Of a stretch of 64,000 nt of DNA, positions 22,404-34,296 are shown one piece after another (the first letter of the stretch is position 1; each line of letters starts with the position of its first letter). The position numbers were made by a program, and so were the translations under genes. This stretch comes from Linnemannia schmuckeri (lineage: Eukaryota; Mortierellomycota; Mortierellomycetes; Mortierellales; Mortierellaceae): the NCBI GenBank assembly GCA_029449235.1, contig JANATG010000001.1:2418001-2482000 (forward strand), in the 5' to 3' direction. The notes beneath the pieces were generated by a model that saw only the letters and a list, made by a program, of their open reading frames with translations, was not told the origin of the DNA and ran no database searches.

Positions 22404-24399
22404 ATGGTAGAGTATTACCACCTTCCCGACAAGCCTCATTATTTGCAACAACAGCATCCTGTGCCATACGGTGTTCACCCCCAGCCAACATATCAACCTC
22501 ATCATCTGCAGGGCCGGTGGGGCCATGACCAAGTGGCCCAGCAATATGCTTACAGTGGACCACCACTATTACCTCCACAGACTTCATGGACCCCAAACCC
22601 ACCAGTGCATTCATTACCACAACAATCTAGCTACCCCGAATACGAGCTGGCATCTATCGGGCATCAGTCTCCACCTTATGGAGCCGCCATCCTTGAAAGC
22701 AAAAAACCTGAAAAGTTCAAACCTGCGCGAAAATACAACGACCTCTGGGCCATGTTCGCCTTCTTGATACAGATGACGGGGTTTATAGCTCTGTCTGCCT
22801 TTGCGGTCAATAATATCATCAAGGCTGGTATCATAAAAAGCGGAGACAAAGACATTATTGAAAAGGACTTTTTTCTTTCCACAAATGTCATGATGACTTT
22901 TGCACTTGGAATCGGCATCAGTGTCGTGTACAGCTACCTTTACTTGCTCTTGACCCACCTGTAAGTTGATAGTCTTTTGTCTTTTGTTGAGTACAGTATA
23001 TAACCAGAAGGATTTCTTAGCGAGTATTACCTCTTTTCTATCCTCAATTTTCATGATTCTTAAAGGTTTCCTCTGTGGTCCATGCCGGCGACCTATTGGT
23101 TCATCATGTTTGTTTTCTTTGGATCTGCAGGATTCTATCTCTACAGCAAAATCTGGGTTACTGCAGCTCTTTTTCTTTTCCTTGGCGTCTTATTCACCAA
23201 AACCTATTTGAATGCCCGAGAGCGGATCAAATCCTCAGCAGTAAGAAGAAAAAACCTTCTATCTGTCGTTTTTGAGCCCTTTATTCACAACTTCTTTTTG
23301 TGTCATTTCTAACCCTGTTCCTCCACACGACAATAACAACAACGAAAAAATTCTCATAACATACAACAGGTGCTGCTGAAGGAAGTTACTGCCATTGCCA
23401 GACACTCTCCCGCTGTTTTTTTCTTGTCCTTTATTGGTCTCTTCCTGCAAATACTTTGCAACATCCATATCCTCATTGTCATTACTGGACTTCGCCAAAT
23501 GTTTTCTGCAAAAGGATCCTCCGAACCTTTACACATATGTTTGCACATTGTCGCCTATTTCTCCTTCTACTGGCTCTCCCAGGTCTTGACCAACATTGTC
23601 CATGTCACTATCTCTGGCGTCTTTGCCACCCATTACTTCAAATCTGGGTCGGAATCTCCCACCAGGGCCAGCCTGAAGCGCGCCTGCACAACTTCCTTTG
23701 GTACCATCTGTTTTGGCGGACTGATCTACGCCATCATCCAGACAATAAAGAAAATTTTGGATTTTCTGAGAGGCGACGGCAATCATTGTCTGGCCTGTAT
23801 ATTCGAAGCCTGCTTCTGTAAGTATTTTTTCTGCACGCCACGTCATTGTTTTCACTCTCTCATACTCTTCGCACTGTTTCTAACTCTTTAGGGTCCCTCT
23901 TTCTCTCTTTTCCCCCGTGTAATAACTAGACGTAATTAACGATGCCCTTGAGTTCATCACCCCACTGGTCTACTGCGAAGTTGCCATCTACGGCAAACCC
24001 TTTGTCCCCGCCGCCAAAGACGTTTTCAGAATCGTCAAAGACCGTGGACTGGACCTGGTCCTCAACGACATCATCATCTCCACTGTGTGGGGCATTGGCG
24101 CATTCTTTGGCGCTTTTGTAGCCGCCGTTGGCTGTCAGTATTATCTGATGATGACCATGGGTGGTGAAAATGGAGCTAACGTGAAAGATCATGCACTCGA
24201 GGTCTGGATCGTTACGGGTCTAACCTTTTTCTTGGGCATGCAAGTCATTTTCACTGCTGGTGCAATTATCCAGTCGGGAGTCGCCACCATCTTTGTCGCC
24301 CTCGTCGAAGATCCCGATGCCCTGACTAAAACCAAGCCCGAGTTTTTTGCCAGGATCCAGGCCGCTTATCCCGATATCGTGCAAGGTGTCCACCACTAA
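22404..24399 (+). CDS. Choline-transporter-like (CTL/SLC44, PNS1-type) membrane protein
   Basis: Four exons: 22404..22960, 23066..23240, 23370..23817, 23930..24399; 549 residues, all GT..AG. The N-terminal 110 residues are Pro/Gln/His/Tyr-rich and cytosolic-looking. They are followed by about ten hydrophobic spans typical of the SLC44/PNS1 family (AMFAFLIQMTGFIALSAFAV first, then several closely spaced helices). Conserved loop features include LLKEVTAIARHSPAV and the late YCEVAIYGKPFVPAAKDVFR stretch. The family is linked to choline or related cation transport in animals; yeast Pns1 lies at the plasma membrane with unclear substrate. The start is the first in-frame ATG after the TATA box. A relic of a second copy lies at 21526-21654. 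Confidence 0.9.
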
Positions 24400-24480
24400 A
24401 GAGAAAACCAATGTCGTGCTGTGCGATTTTGCCTTCGTCCTTTATTTTATATCTCTTTTACATGACATTTGTAATCAATC

Positions 24481-24484
<4 letters not shown>

Positions 24485-24519
<35 letters not shown>
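24485..24519. repeat. Homopolymer T run, 35 nt
   Basis: It lies 86 bp after the CTL stop codon and is one of several T or A runs of about 30 nt in the window. Confidence 0.95.
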
Positions 24520-24520
<1 letters not shown>

Positions 24521-24850
24521 GTTTTATTAAATAATTTTTGACATCCAAACGTAACCACCCCTACTTTTCTTCCAGACCTTCTATGAAGATACTCTTTGGG
24601 AAAGAAATTTCCAGTGCGAAGGTCTGAGTCGAGACTACAGTAATGGATCGAATTTGGATGCGCCATTACTCCCAAAACGACACAACCGCACTTTTGGACG
24701 CCGAGGGTACACAAAAGCGACATCAAAACAAACAAATACAATTGCTATCTTTTTATGTCCTTTTTGTTTGCTCCCGTTTGTCCTCCTTGCTCTCCTTCTT
24801 CCATCTCTTTCTCTTTTTTTTTTGTACGCTTTACTTCTTGCTGTCATGAC

Positions 24851-26503
24851 ATGGACGCTCCAAAGGAACGACAGCTAACAACATTAGCAGGACAGCTTCC
24901 AACGGAACTCATAGTCGCCTTCGGACACCTCCTCGACGGACACTCGCTCACCACCTCCCTACGTGTCTGTCATCACTGGCACAACGCTCTCATTCCGGTC
25001 GTCTGGCATTCCATCACCAAGACCCAATGGCAGCACCCAACCTTCCCCATCCAACAACCCCCTAGTAAACGGCAACCGCAGCTAGAGCAGGACCCTTACA
25101 CCGGACAGCTCCCTCCGACGCTTTTTCATGTCCGACAATTGGAGTGGGTCTGTAACACGAGCGAAAGCAGCGATCGTTTCTCCTACTCGGGGATTCGCCG
25201 CAATCCATTGACCACCGCTACCTTGGCTCGGATACTCGATGCGACTCCGAACTTGGTCTCGCTCTCGCTCCAGGTCTGGGTCATGGCGCCCGATCTTGCT
25301 TTCGGGCATGCTCTCCAACAGTTGAAACGATTGAGGCGACTCTCGTACGACGTGCTTGCAAGGGCCACGTTTCCAGTTGAAGAACTCTTCCCGGTCTTTT
25401 CTCGACTGGATGAATTGGTTGTTCCTTCGAGGGCATGGGTTAAGACAAAGACAGAGGAGCTGGATGAGACCGAGTCATCATTATCATCATATTCCCAGGA
25501 CTCATGGAAGCTCAGGAAACTAGATATCGCCCGTGGGAACTTGCCAATACTTCAACACTGCTCTGGTAGGACGCTGAGAGATCTGGTTATCCGTCGAGAA
25601 CACATGATCAGCAATCCTATCGAGGCATCGGATTCTTTCCTTCCCATCCTGCGATTCTCACACCTCGACTCTATACGTCTCGCGATCGAATCGTCGCCGG
25701 GTCAGCAGGAGGATGTCGTCTTGGTCCTCTCGTCTCTGAAGCGGGCGCGCGAATTGGTGCTGGATGTCTTTGCTATTCAGGATCTCGATTTTTTGAACTC
25801 GCCGCCAACGACAACCGTTTCAGCGCGTCAACAGCCCCTTGTCCTTGAACAGTGGATACAACAACAACAAGGCATCGGTCAAGGAGACACTGCGGATGGT
25901 GTGGATGATAGTGACGATGGGTTGATGGTGCTACCACGCCTGGAACATTTGACGATTCACTTTATTCGCCCTCTGGTTGTACATGCTCGGTTGACTACCT
26001 TCCGACGACTTGTGATGACCCGACCAAAGCTCAAGACCTTTGTGGTGACCAATCACGATGTTGATCCCGATATATTGTTTGAGCAATCGAGGGTCAGGGC
26101 CGAAAGGGATGGATGGGTCTGCAAGGACCTCGAAACCCTAAACCTCTGTTTCCCCAAGGGTGTCTACTCGAAGACGGCAGATGGACGGAACTACACATGG
26201 CAGTTGATCTATGGGCAGATTGGCAAGTTGACTAAGCTCAAATCGCTTTCGCTTCGATGTATGGGGCTGCAAAGGAATGTTGAAGCAGGGTTCAAGCAAC
26301 TGGCTGAGGCGATCTGTCTGCAAGAGTTGACTATGATTGATGTTCGGTTCTTGAAGTGGACGGAGGAGGAGATTGAGCTGCTGTTGCCTTTGGTGCCCAA
26401 GCTCAAGACTTTTAGTTTGGGTCCGTTGCAGGATGTAGACTTTTTGTCTGTCGCTACGTGGCTTGTCAATAATGGTCGCTCTGACGTCCGTCTTGTGCGG
26501 TAA
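24851..26503 (+). CDS. F-box/LRR protein, family A, intact
   Basis: 550 residues, start MDAPKERQLTTLAGQLPTEL. I chose this ATG rather than upstream open sequence because it lies just before the F-box, as in the paralogue at 34297. The F-box covers about residues 16-55 (LPTELIVAFGHLLDG, then VCHHWHNALIPVVW). It is followed by irregular LRRs (LKRLRRLSYDV, LRDLVIRREH, LEHLTIHFI, LKSLSLRCMG). The family-A signature V-E-E-L-F-P-V-F-S-R-L is at about 25373-25406, and the C-terminus is the family-typical GRSDVRLVR. It is inferred to be an SCF ubiquitin-ligase substrate receptor. A CT-rich leader precedes the start. Confidence 0.88.
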   Translation: MDAPKERQLTTLAGQLPTELIVAFGHLLDGHSLTTSLRVCHHWHNALIPVVWHSITKTQWQHPTFPIQQPPSKRQPQLEQDPYTGQLPPTLFHVRQLEWVCNTSESSDRFSYSGIRRNPLTTATLARILDATPNLVSLSLQVWVMAPDLAFGHALQQLKRLRRLSYDVLARATFPVEELFPVFSRLDELVVPSRAWVKTKTEELDETESSLSSYSQDSWKLRKLDIARGNLPILQHCSGRTLRDLVIRREHMISNPIEASDSFLPILRFSHLDSIRLAIESSPGQQEDVVLVLSSLKRARELVLDVFAIQDLDFLNSPPTTTVSARQQPLVLEQWIQQQQGIGQGDTADGVDDSDDGLMVLPRLEHLTIHFIRPLVVHARLTTFRRLVMTRPKLKTFVVTNHDVDPDILFEQSRVRAERDGWVCKDLETLNLCFPKGVYSKTADGRNYTWQLIYGQIGKLTKLKSLSLRCMGLQRNVEAGFKQLAEAICLQELTMIDVRFLKWTEEEIELLLPLVPKLKTFSLGPLQDVDFLSVATWLVNNGRSDVRLVR

Positions 26504-26665
26504 TAAATGCATTTTATTTCTATGCGTTGTTTGCATACTCACTAAATGGATTGACAAAAGTAAACCAAACAAATAAAGAAATTAAGCAAATAGGTGTCAG
26601 GTAGGGGCGTGAAGGAGGGTAGAGTACGTGTTCGTTTTTCTTTTCCTCTGCCTTTCGCTGATATC

Positions 26666-26690
<25 letters not shown>

Positions 26691-26719
<29 letters not shown>
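26691..26719. repeat. Homopolymer T run, 29 nt, in a promoter
   Basis: A TTTTC microsatellite (26666-26690) runs into 29 T, 120 bp upstream of the F-box-type ATG at 26840. It could act as a nucleosome-excluding dA:dT tract. Confidence 0.9.
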
Positions 26720-26839
26720 GTTATTTTCCTTCTTCCCTTCTCGTTGTCTATCTCGTTCTTCCTTCTCTTTCTCATACAACCATCACCGTCTCTCACCACC
26801 ACCACCGACCAAGTCCCCATCAACAACAGGAACAAGAAC

Positions 26840-28556
26840 ATGGACAAACTACTGGATTCTCGAAATCGGCAGCTTTCTCGTGGACGATGGCCCTACCCTT
26901 GTCTCATCACTCCAAGTCTGTCGTCGCTGGCATCAAATTCTCCGTCCACTAATCTGGAAGTTCATCACGGCGTCTTCCTGGCATCACCCTGGCTTCCCAT
27001 TCAAAGATGAGTGGTCGACAGCTGCCGCCATGGCGCTGGCCTTGTCCTTAAAGGAAGAAGAGGAAGAAGACCTGTCAGGAGTAGTAGTGGATGCGACGAC
27101 GGCGCTTCTTGACACCCATTATATGGAATGGTACGACTGCTTCATGAAAGAGGACGAGGACGAGGACGAGGACCAGGACCAGGATCAGGATCAGGACCAG
27201 GACCAGGACCGGGACGAGACCGATAATAATAAGGTCGTTGTTCGAGGAAAAAAAACGAAGTCCGTTTGGAAAAAGTCCTCGTTGCTTCTGGACACTGTGG
27301 GGATGATTGTTGGGCTGGCCACGAATCTGGTTGGACTGGATATTAGTGTCGTCACTACTGGAATGGGGTCGATCTTGCCCCTTGTTAGATCCCTTGGTCA
27401 ATTGAGGCAGTTGAAGAGCCTGCAGCTGTCCATCACTGCGGACACGAACGGTGCTCGTGAGAGTGTTGCAGTTGAAGAACTTTTCCCAGTCTTTTCTCGG
27501 TTGGAAAAGTTAGAGCTTTATGGTGTTTGGATCGCGCCTGAGAGGAAGCAAGTGCAGCAGCAGCAGGGTAAGGAAGAAGAAATCATGGAAGCGGAGACTG
27601 GAGCGCTTGTGGGAGGAGGAGGAGAAAGAGTGCTGGTGACCAAGCATTTATGGAATATCAAGAGGCTGGTTGTCGACACACGTCTCTTGTCCCTAGCCCG
27701 CTACTGCCCGCTCCTGACTCGTATATCTGTCTCGTACAGCTACTATGGGAGGATGCTCACAGCAGAATCAGAATCGAGTTCTCTTCGTCCACTCAGTTGG
27801 TGCCAGCAACTGCAAGAGTTGAGCCTGCCATGGTTGTCGAGCGCGGGGGCAGCGTGGGATGTGTCTATGTTTCTTCCGTCGCCTTCTTTCAAGAAGCTCC
27901 GGAAACTGGCATATTCGCTGACCAAGCCTGAGGATATTGAATGTTTGAACAGTGGAGGAGTAGGGGCGGACATGGTTCTACCGGATCTTGAGCACTTGGA
28001 GTTTCTGTTCCCCAGTCCATCACTGAAAGATTTTGAGCGGATCCAGCTTGCGATTCGTCAGTTTCTAAAGTCGCGTACGAGACTGAAGACACTCAAGTTG
28101 GCATCGTTATCTCTCGACCCCGAGGTTCTGTTTGCTCGGGCGGGGATGGAGCTCGAGCACGGATGGGCCTGTTCTGAGCTTGAGTCGATTTCGCTCAGAT
28201 TTTCACGCACTCTTGGATTCTTTGGACAAAGCGATCGTCAGAGGGTGTTGTTGTTCAGGTCAGTGTACCGCCAATTGGGATGCTTGACTCGACTGAAATC
28301 GATTTCGATCTCAAGTGACTCTATGTTGGCAATGCATTGCGAGGGAATACTGCAGTTGAAGAGGGCAAGTGGCCTTGAGGAACTATCACTGGGGTCTGTG
28401 ATTCAGTGGACGCGCGAAGGTGTTGCGATGGTGGTGGAGGCGGTGCCTGGTTTAAAGTTTTTGCGGTTGCTGTGGACTCCTGCGGAGGATTGTAATCAAG
28501 TCTCTGAATGGCTCAAGGACGCAGGGCGTCCTGATGTTAAGGTTTTGACGACTTGA
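26840..28556 (+). CDS. F-box/LRR protein, family A, with a frameshift inside the F-box
   Basis: The expected start (MDKL, 26840) is in a different frame from the F-box body that follows (LEIGSFLVDDGPTL, VCRRWHQILRPLIW). The shift lies between about 26852 and 26862. No in-frame ATG precedes the F-box in the downstream frame. The next one is at 27030 and would give 508 residues without an F-box. From there the frame is open to 28556. It carries an Asp/Glu/Gln repeat (27150-27213), the V-E-E-L-F-P-V-F-S-R-L signature (27467-27499), LRRs and a C-terminus GRPDVKVLTT matching the intact paralogues. It is either a recent pseudogene, a truncated LRR protein, or an assembly indel at the start. It is the closest local paralogue of the gene at 34297. 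Confidence 0.7.
27150..27213 (+). repeat. 6-bp tandem repeat encoding (ED)n(QD)n
   Basis: GAGGAC units change to CAGGAC/CAGGAT units, giving a run of about 20 residues alternating Asp with Glu or Gln inside the F-box/LRR frame. The paralogue at 34297 lacks it. Confidence 0.85.
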
Positions 28557-29156
28557 CGTAGTTTTATTTTTTTGGTTGCTTTAAAAAAAATAAATAAAAT
28601 AAATAAAATAAAAAATAAGATATCAAAATTAATCGATCAACTAAACAAATGTTCCCGGACGGACGAAGCCCGTGTGAACAATTAAACCAATCGACCCGGA
28701 GCGAATACCGAGCGTTGGAAAGAGCCTAGAAAAAGTCGACAGGCACAGCAAACTTAAAAAGATAAGGCAATGTTGTGTAAATCGACAGCTAAGACAGAGA
28801 AGTCAAGAAGTTGGACAGATAGAAAGACAGACAGAGACGAAGCACAGAGAGCAATGAATCTCCGTTTTTTGCTATTGCCTCATACTGTTCTCTCAGGTGC
28901 TCTTCCTTCCAGCCTCAAACTTGCTTTTTTTGTTCCCACAGATAAAACGGCAGTCTCCATCCTTTGCCTTTTTCTCTTTTCTTTTTTCTCTTTTAACAAG
29001 CAAACAATAACTCACTTACCCCATCCGTTTCACTTCTTCTTTCTAATCACTTCACTCGATAATCAATAGCCAATCCATGCAATAAACGGTCATTTCGGAA
29101 AAAAGCTCTCCTCCTCAGCGTCATCAATCGATGCTGCTTCTGCTACTTCCTATCCC
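28557..29156. other. Intergenic spacer with AAATAA repeats
   Basis: It starts with an (AAATA)n-like 3' flank (28580-28620). The second half is a CT-rich leader for the F-box pseudogene that follows. No gene seen. Confidence 0.5.
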
Positions 29157-31250
29157 ATGCTTCATATACACCTCCCAACTCTCTCTACTTCGCGTTCGAC
29201 TTCTTCCTCGACCATCTTCACTGGCAGCAAACGCCTCTTCACAAGGAAGAAATCCTCACTCTCAGTACCACCACAGCCACCAGTAACAACAGGACCGCCG
29301 CTACGAGCATTACCTCACTCCCAGCTCCCTTCATCCTCTTCTTCTTCGTCCCTTCCTCAAGTCCACGCCATCTTCAACATTACAGAGATCCTTGGGCATA
29401 TTTTTTCATGTATCAGTAACAAGAGCCTCCGCGAGACCGTCCTCCTCGTCTGTCGACCATGGTATCTCCTAACTGTGCAACAGCTACTACAGGCGGCGTA
29501 CTGGGACTGCAAATGGAACTGCGTTCATTTAAATGATGTCCTGTCGAGCCTTGCGGGTACCCGGCGGTTTATCTGTGCCTTTCTAGGCCCTTGCTCTGAG
29601 CAGCAGGAAAACGGCAACGAGAAGTAGACGGATGAACTGATCTCTTCGGTGATGAGGGCGGTAAACGAGCAAACAACGAACTATCAGATTATGCTGCACC
29701 AACAAAAGGCCGAGACCAGCCAGCACCAGACACAACAAGGATAGGGGCAGCAACAACGACTACTCCTTTTTCCATCGAACATCATTCTGCTGCAAGATCA
29801 GGAGTTCCATGGGTTACGGTCGTTGGTTTTGCAGAATGCAAATTTTATGCAGTCGGGATAGAAGAACTTGTTGGCAGGAATGCCAGTGCTTCAAGAACTC
29901 AAGTTCTTGGGGCTTGTAGCGACACGGTGGAAAGTGTTTACGGAGCTTCCGGATGTAGTGTATGACTGAGATCGATTATGCAGGCGTCTGCAGGCGCTTG
30001 CGCTGCCGTTACGCACAGTCCAGTTTACCGTCAATGAGGAGCGGGATCTGACGCCAGAGCAGATTTGACAACGGATAATTTAGCCCTGTCCTCCCCCTCC
30101 TCCTCTCAACAACAACAGCTGCAGCGGCACCAGCAACACAGCTTCTTCCTCCGCAACCTTTTCGGAGTGGACCTTCTTCGACCGACATCACCCCAACGCT
30201 GGTTCAAGAACTGGCGACAGCATATCTCGACAACAACGTTACGGTCCTTGAAGTTTGTATCCCTGGAGTGGGACGCATAACGCTTTGACGAATTGTACGC
30301 TTGGTCGACATACTGAGGGAATGCAGTTGTCGCACTAGTACTTGTGTGACTCACCTAATCTTGTCAAACCTAAGTGTTTTAGAGGCGGTGTTCTACTCGA
30401 GGATCTGGATCCCTTTAGGCGAGGTTTGTATACCAACTTGGCGCTTACTGCTGCTGTTGCTGGTGGTGGTAGTGCTGATGGTGGGGCGCGGGAGAAGAAG
30501 AAAGTCTGGGCTTGCAGGAACTTGCGCATACTCGAGATTGACGTCCACAGTCACAACACACCTATAATCAGTCTCAGGAGTAGGATGGTAACGATACGCT
30601 GGTACTAACTGTGAGCCAGAGCAGGATCTTATTTGGTTACATCTCAAATGTCTGCCCCAAACTCGAGCGTCTCAAACTCAAAGCTCTCGTCTCATGTACT
30701 GTCTCTCAACCCGGTGCATTGATGCAATGGGGGACTGATCAACTTTCGTCCTGAGGGTGGGTTGCGCTTGCTTTTGAGGATGAAGTACCTGAGGACGCTT
30801 GTCATTGGAAAAAGTTCTGCGCCTTCTCCTTCTCCGTCAGTGAAAGCTGTCGAGCTCCAGAAGTGGATATTAATTAGAAGAGACATGAGGGGCTGTGGCG
30901 GGAGAAGGATCGAGGGAGGAGGAGGGAAGTTTTTGAGCTGTAGAGTAAGGATCTTGACCTTGAGCGGCAGCTTGAGGCCAAGTACCAAGTTTTTCTGTCA
31001 GAGCGAGTGCCAGTGCAGATCAACAGCAGGATCAGTTACAGGAGGTCGGTCGGTATGAAGAGCTGATGAAGTGGTTGTACACAATAGAGTATTGTCAGAA
31101 GTCAAGAAGGTGATCGAGTCGATGGAGGTTCCCGGGTTTCGATGCTTCCCGGGATTGGAGGAACCTTCATTTGATGGTGTGCTTCCTCAGCGACCTGCGG
31201 ACGAAATTGAGCGTTTGTTTCCATGTGGTTTGTTTTTGTTCATATGGTAA
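29157..31250 (+). pseudogene. F-box/LRR pseudogene, family B
   Basis: The first 156 codons are open and contain the F-box (FNITEILGHIFSCISNKSL, LLVCRPWYLL). The frame then ends with TAG at 29625-29627. Coding-like sequence continues with further stops and frame changes (TDELISSVMRAVNEQ; then LRR-like pieces such as LKLKALVS near 30680). It ends in the family-B C-terminal block RPADEIERLFP (about 31194-31226). The remains are full length and co-linear with the better-preserved copy at 45791-47871. It is tail-to-tail with the copy at 31352-33449. Confidence 0.82.
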
Positions 31251-31351
31251 ATTTGGTAAGCGATATGAAAATTGAATATGGTTTGGCACCCCTTAATGAC
31301 TCATTATTTTGCCACCAAAAATGTTTTTCTCAGCTCGAAGGTTATTTCTTT

Positions 31352-33449
31352 TTAAATTGACACGTTCTTTGACCCAAACACCACTTCCAGCTCATCCTTA
31401 GGCCTTTGAAGAAAAAGCGATCCCAAAGACCGTTTCATGAGCGCCGGCAAGGGCGCAGGTCCCTTCTCGTTCTTCTTCGCGTCTATCTCATTCACCATTT
31501 CCTCTACATCTCGAAACATCCCCAAGTACCGCAGCTGCTCCCAGATCTCCTTATCCGACTCCTTTGTACCATCAGAAGGCGATAGTAGGCGTAAGTGTGC
31601 TGGGCGAGTACTCTCCCTCTGCTCTTCCATAAACCGCGGTATCGTTCAGTTCTTGATCTCTTCCTGTCTCTTCGCCTTATACTTTGTCGTGTCCCCTGAA
31701 GGGTCGAGCCAGCTGAGATCCATTTTGGTGTAGCACTGACTAAAACTAAGCCCATTCCCGTTTGGTTTGATCCAGAGACGTTCAAGGTATCGTAATCGGG
31801 AGAGGAGACAAAGGCCGTCTTTGAGTTGGAGGTCGACAGATGCGTAGATAAGGGCCCCCGAGGCGGATTGACAAACGTCTGGGCGGGAAATGTAGAGTTC
31901 TTCCAGGTGGGGGAGGACACGAGAGACGTAGCCAAAGAAGGTTCGAGATGTGAATGATCTGTGGAGCTCTGTGTGGAGGGTTTCTAGATCCCGACATAAC
32001 TATATTGCCGGAGATGAAGGAGGGATATTGGTACTGTTGTTGAGGGTTGGTCGGTATTGGCGCCTGGTCCACGGTGATACAAGTCCATGTACTCGGGTCG
32101 AATAGGAGCTTTGAGGGTCTTGAGGTGAACCAATTCGGAGGAAGAACAGAGGTACTCGTGTAAACGCCGAGAGGCGTTTATGAGGGCAGCCTTGCAGCAG
32201 GGTTCCGAGCGTCGGTTGCCTTGTGAGCTCTAGTAAAGTTCCAATGTTGTCACAAAAGGGCAACTCCGCATGGCCAAGGTCTTTAAGAATGATGGTGTCA
32301 CGTTGCTTGCCCAAAGTGTCCAGTCTGAAGTGAGGGGGCAGATTTCTTGGATGAGTTTTGATTCCAGTGAAGAGAAGTGTAGTTGTGTGTCTGTTGACAG
32401 TTCAATGGCATCGAGGATGAACCTGAGGCCCTGTAGGTGCTGGAGGATGCTTGACCAGTCTTCTGGATGATGGTTGCTCTGATTCATAGACATGAGTTTG
32501 AGAACTTTGAGGCGTGGGGTGTAAGTGAGGAAGTTTTTGAGGGCTGAGGTGAAGCAGAGGTGTTTTTTGAGTTCAGGTTGATTGAAGCCTAAATTCCTGA
32601 GAGTGCGTGATCGAAGAGGGTATGTTGCTGCTGCTGTTTGTGGTGGTCGTCGTGGTAGTGAAGGTTGCTCCTGGTCCTGGTCCTGCTCTTGTTCCTGGAC
32701 TGGCCTTTGCTTTGGCGTGGTCCATGAGATCCAATACCTCGAGATCCTAGCCCTGATCGACAGTGTCTCCAGCAATGAGCAGGGCTGAAGGATATGGGTT
32801 AAGGACAGATATAGGATTGGGGATATGGTTGAACTCGCGAAATATAATTCCAGACTGGTCAATGTCGGCGGGTAAGGGATCTTGTTTAAGGTGGTATCGG
32901 TGTCGCCGTCGAGGGGGAAATGAATCTGGAGGGAGAGCTCTCTCAGTGGACTGTGTCTGTACAGCGTTACCAACGTCGTTATTGCTGTTGGTTTTGTTTT
33001 CTTTCACCTGTGTTCCTTCCTCTCAGTCGCATCCCTATCCGCCCTCTTCCCCTGATGTGCCCTTTATGCCAAGTTTTCCTCTTTCTGATCCAACAACGCC
33101 TGCTTCCGCAAGATCTCCTGGATTCCATTCTCTTCTCCCACGTCTCCCCAACTATGGACCAACATGCACTCAAGTCGATACACCCCCTGAAGTCTTGCCA
33201 TAACTGTTTCTTCCTTGAAACATCGTCCCAGGAGTCGTAGTAGGTGATGGTCCTGTGGAGACGGTTGTGGTTGAGGTGGCGTCATTGTCGACAGACGCGG
33301 GTGACTGAGTTGCGGATTGAAGAGTCGGAGAGATAGGAGAATATGAGCTCTAGGATCTCGGGAAGGTTGAGGAGTAAGAGTGAGGGTACGGGTGAGATGC
33401 GTTGGGAGGTCTGTGGTTTGTGAAGTTTGAGTTTTAGGTAGGAGAGCAT
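31352..33449 (-). pseudogene. F-box/LRR pseudogene, family B, inverted neighbour copy
   Basis: Starts MLSYLKLKLHKPQ and has the F-box LPEILELIFSYLSD then VTRVCRQ. The conserved Trp that should follow is a stop (TGA, plus-strand 33282-33284), consistent with TGG to TGA. Downstream, 247 codons remain open (32230-32973) with LRRs and the block EICPLTSDWTLWASNVTPSFL, closely matching EICPVTSEWNLWALDMSPSLL of the 45791 copy. After more stops it ends with RPKDELEVVFGSKNVSI. Confidence 0.85.
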
Positions 33450-34145
33450 TATATGTTTGTCGTGAGAGAGAATAGTAGGGAGAGGATGGTCGATGGACGG
33501 TTGGAGGAAAAAAGAAAAAAGGAAAATATATAAAAAAAAACTGCCGTTTTTTTATATTTGACTAGTGTCACACGAACGAGGATTCGATTCATTAACGTTT
33601 GCTCTTTCTTTCTCTCTTTCTTTCTTTCTTTCTTTCTCGCTTTGTATCAGTATCACTCACACTTCACAGATAACGATAGCCCCTCTCTTTCGACCAAGCG
33701 AAGATTGGTGATCAACAAAAAGTCGACCCCCATCCAGGCGCCATCATCACATTCTGCTCCCGGTCTTGACTTGGTCTCATCACCCATTATTGTCACTATG
33801 TTTATGCCCTCGAGGGGCCAGAAATAATATTGATTAGAAACAAAAAAACAAACGGTCGCCGTTGAGGAAAACGTAATGCTCACAAATAATCATTTTTCTG
33901 GCACTCCCCGACTCTGGTGAAAGCAGTTATAACACATTAGAGAGAAGGACGAACACACAGGGAAACGATCGATCTGAGATGCGAATAGGGGAAGGAAGAA
34001 ATAAAAATGAGAGAGAGAGAGAGAGAGGCAGTTAACAGGCGAGGAAGGGTGGGGGGATGGACTAGAACACAACACCACAAGTGAACAAATGATCCAGACC
34101 CAAACTCCAAATGAAATTTGGGACGTACACCCTTCGACCTATTTG

Positions 34146-34150
<5 letters not shown>
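33450..34150. other. Divergent intergenic region between two F-box loci
   Basis: Contains short A, T and TTTC repeats (33535-33640) and purine-rich DNA near 34000. It separates the minus-strand pseudogene from the plus-strand gene at 34297, so both upstream regions lie here. Confidence 0.5.

Positions 34151-34197
<47 letters not shown>
34151..34197. repeat. (TC)n microsatellite in an F-box gene leader
   Basis: About 22 uninterrupted TC units, ending 100 bp before the ATG at 34297. It belongs to the CT-rich leader type seen before most genes here and is likely to be length-variable. Confidence 0.95.
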
Positions 34198-34199
<2 letters not shown>

Positions 34200-34296
34200 T
34201 GTTGCCCCTCTTCGCGCTTTTCCTCCTTTCTCATTTCACACCCACTCGCCACAGGACACTACCAATACCGACACTGCAACGACCTTCAGACAAAGC

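Noticed and set aside
26628..26839. Upstream extension of the F-box frame through the poly-T region
   Set aside because: It has no ATG, only a GTG, and would add a poly-Phe leader. This is promoter sequence.
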